DNA of 64,000 nt from Azorinus chamasolen (taxonomy: Eukaryota > Mollusca > Bivalvia > Cardiida > Solecurtidae), in the NCBI GenBank assembly GCA_963576725.1, contig OY755242.1, positions 26,285,858 through 26,349,857 on the forward strand, in the 5' to 3' direction. Of the stretch, positions 61,829 to 64,000 are shown piece by piece. Each line of letters begins with the position of its first letter. The stretch's first letter is position 1. Position numbers and translations under genes: made by a program. Under the pieces are notes generated by a model that saw only the letters and a list, made by a program, of their open reading frames with translations, did no database searches and had not been told where the DNA came from.

Positions 61829-62874
61829 ACATAGTACCCTTATTTCCCCATCACACAATATTAATAAGTGACCTTATTTCTCCACCCACCCTGTGATGTG
61901 ACCTTATCTCTCCTTTAACGAACATTCAGGTGACCTACCCCTCTTTAACCATTATCCTGCTGTAAATACAATATCTGACATATATCTGATTTTTCACTGA
62001 CACTCGAGAACTTTGGAGAAACTGCTGACAGGGTGTCACCCAGAATGGACCCTGATGAAAAGCAGATTGGTGCCCTTGGACATTTGAGCGAACTTTTCTG
62101 TACGAATACCAATATTCAGATTTTCTTTTGCCCGCTATAGCGAAGCAATATTTGGATGAACAGCTATATCGCGAAAATATGTGACAAATACATTTAAATG
62201 CTCAAAATAAAAGCAAATACAACGGTACAGCACTTTCAATACTTCTTTATCTAAAAAAGTGAAAATGATGCCAGATATTATCTAAAAGTTAATTTGTTCA
62301 CGAAACTTACATACATGTATACTTTTTCTGCAATATCACCGCCTTTTGTTTCCCCCGCCGATCATCCAAGGTTGCACGTGGTCGTTGTTTTAAGTAATCT
62401 TATGTGATATTTTTTAAAATCTCCATTTCGTTGTGTTGAATAATCACTAAATATATTTTAAAATATACAAAAACTCATTTATATATATGCTGAAAAGTAG
62501 TATATCGCAAAAAGCCCCATCCAATTACCGTTTATAATGACAAAACATCCATGTGTTTGATATCGCCGATCCCGGTTTTACTACCCGAAGTTTCAGTTTT
62601 ATTCGGGTTGGGTTTTAGTTTCGTAACTGTTCGCCCTATTCGCGATTCTCTGACCACTTCCGAGAAAGAATTTAACGGAAAATGTCGATAATATTGTGTT
62701 GTAGAACAAAACTTATCAGTATTGATGAAATCAGTTTATTTGTATCACAGGGGCATTTTTCGATATAAGTTCAAATTGGGAACCTTCATAATAATGATAA
62801 AGCATAACAAATACCAAGTTTTATGATATTATTGAAAATATGCGATCAACGTAGGGACTTCCTCTTTAAATAAA
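61829..62874. other. No exon recognised
   Basis: Contains a phrase GTGACCTTATTTCTCCACC-like repeated three times at 61835-61940 (GTACCCTTATTTCCCC, GTGACCTTATTTCTCC, GTGACCTTATCTCTCC). The rest is AT-rich without ORFs. Confidence 0.4.
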
Positions 62875-63112
62875 GAATAAATAAATATATATTTGCAAAC
62901 AGAATAGATTCATACCAGATAGCTCCTGTAGGAGCCAACTGGTCAGACTCTGTCCTGTCTGCTTATGACATGATATCAATATTATTCTACAGTTTCTGCC
63001 ATAGCCAACATTTCAAAAGTGCATGTGCTATTGTAACAATAAATCCAATTTGTATTCATGATGTCATTATTACTTACATGGCTATTCATGGAATAAAAAA
63101 AGTTAAACTCGC
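62875..63112. repeat. Family B2/B MITE, decayed
   Basis: TTTGCAAACAGAATAGATTC-ATACCAGATAGCTCCTGTAG-GAGCCAACTGGTCAGACTCT; TACAGTTTCTGCCATAGCCA; GATGTCATTATTACTTACAT. Confidence 0.65.
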
Positions 63113-63837
63113 TCAAAAACGTGCTGGTTGAAACAAAGAAAATATAGCCCCTTACTTATTTTGATGAGTGTTTTGTCCGCGTGGTAGTAGGGCTTACAGA
63201 CGGAAGGACTGTTTAACAGTTAAGCACTTTAATTATGGTCTAGCTACATGGTTAATACACAGTATAAGAATGCTACAAGTAAACTGTCCCCAGTCTAAAA
63301 CGCTATCAGAGAGGGCCAGTGGGTAATTAACATAAAGAGGCGGAGCTATGCTGTGAGTGGCAATAGAGCTCTACACTACATCGAGTATAATTGCATGTAC
63401 CATAAGGTGTGAGCCCGGTCACTTTTGCCCTTCTTTATTCTATGTAAAAACAGGCATTTTCTGCATCCCATAGCTACTTCCAGGCATAGATTTGGGTTAT
63501 ACCCTCTTAACACGTTCATATTTAGTCCAAACACAGTCTCTAGATCACCAGAAAACAAGGTCAAGAACGTTGACTTTTTTCGCTACACACAAAAGTATGT
63601 ACACACCGTCTATTTTCGCTTTAAATTTGAGCCATTCTGACGCTCCACACACATATTTCCCAACATCCACCAGAGGAAGTAGTCCTGCAAGAGAGTCACA
63701 AAAAATGACCCCAATGGGCAGAGAATACACACAATAACTTGAAAATATGCAATTATTCAACCTGTCAAGTTCTTAAGAGACACTTATTAGCTCATATTTA
63801 AAGCACTGCAGTTCTAAAGAACTACTTCTTACTGTAC
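63113..63837. other. No exon recognised
   Basis: Overlapping short ORFs on both strands (63376-63760) have no domain I recognise. Confidence 0.35.
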
Positions 63838-63942
63838 TACGACCTCCGGAAGCAATTGCTCACCGGGGTCACACCATAACCGCACTGGCGACGACCTCCG
63901 GAAGCAATTGCTCACCGGGGTCACACCATAACCGCACTGGCG
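63838..63942. repeat. Tandem duplication, 2 x 52 bp
   Basis: CGACCTCCGGAAGCAATTGC followed by TCACCGGGGTCACACCATAA and CCGCACTGG occurs twice with a 52-bp step and no visible differences, then breaks at CGACAAACTACC. Confidence 0.9.
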
Positions 63943-64000
63943 ACAAACTACCGCAGACAATAAACCGGTGTACCTACTGGGCTATACACACAAATTGAAT

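Overview
The window is AT-rich, intron-containing metazoan DNA, most likely from a bivalve mollusc. That is an inference from GT-AG introns several kb long, an animal-type DUR3-like solute symporter, tRNA-derived SINEs and very dense hairpin MITEs of a kind common in bivalve genomes. The species is not determined. No bacterial operon, rRNA or functional tRNA gene is visible.

Two protein genes can be supported, diverging from a central spacer of about 18 kb. (1) Minus strand, 34297 to 20848: a complete two-exon gene for a 680-residue membrane protein. It has six tandem TM2 domains and a long Asn/Tyr/Gln/Asp/Glu-rich cytosolic-type tail with a 9-residue repeat. The coding part of exon 1 is 34297-34048 and of exon 2 is 22640-20848. 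The phase-1 intron of 11.4 kb is joined exactly in frame (250 + 1793 nt = 681 codons). (2) Plus strand, from 52063: the first three coding exons (52063-52127, 53380-53626, 58986-59102; 143 residues) of a DUR3-like sodium:solute (urea-type) symporter. The rest of this gene lies beyond the right edge.

Most of the rest is repeats. Several non-autonomous families, here called A, B/B2, E, F and G, begin TTAACCC and end GGGTTAA, as expected of piggyBac-type elements with TTAA targets. A pogo/Tigger-like family C has ends TA-CAGTARAACC...GGTTTTACTG-TA. Family D is a short hairpin beginning TCTCCACCAAACCC. Almost every family carries a near-perfect internal palindrome, and A, B, C and F share the same palindrome centre, GCTCCTNNAGGAGC, although their ends are unrelated. 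Several copies are nested or abut on a single shared TTAA, so relative ages can be read.

Larger structures are: a 2.9-kb fold-back element (3267-6163) with 1.1-kb inverted arms built of ~357-bp tandem units, each opening with an RFX X-box-like motif; a 1.3-kb fold-back (48735-50035); and a 2.1-kb element with long terminal inverted repeats (59254-61339). There are many minisatellites: 4 x 157 bp at 1.3-2.0 kb; 33 bp at 23.2-24.0 kb; 21-bp-type at 25.6-26.2 kb; an E-derived array at 26.9-27.5 kb; 51 bp at 36.3-37.3 kb; 37 bp, also E-derived, at 38.8-39.3 kb; a degenerate ~45-bp array at 43.3-47.2 kb with its homogenised 34-bp relative at 50.6-51.7 kb; and a 2.3-kb CA-rich array at 55.9-58.2 kb.
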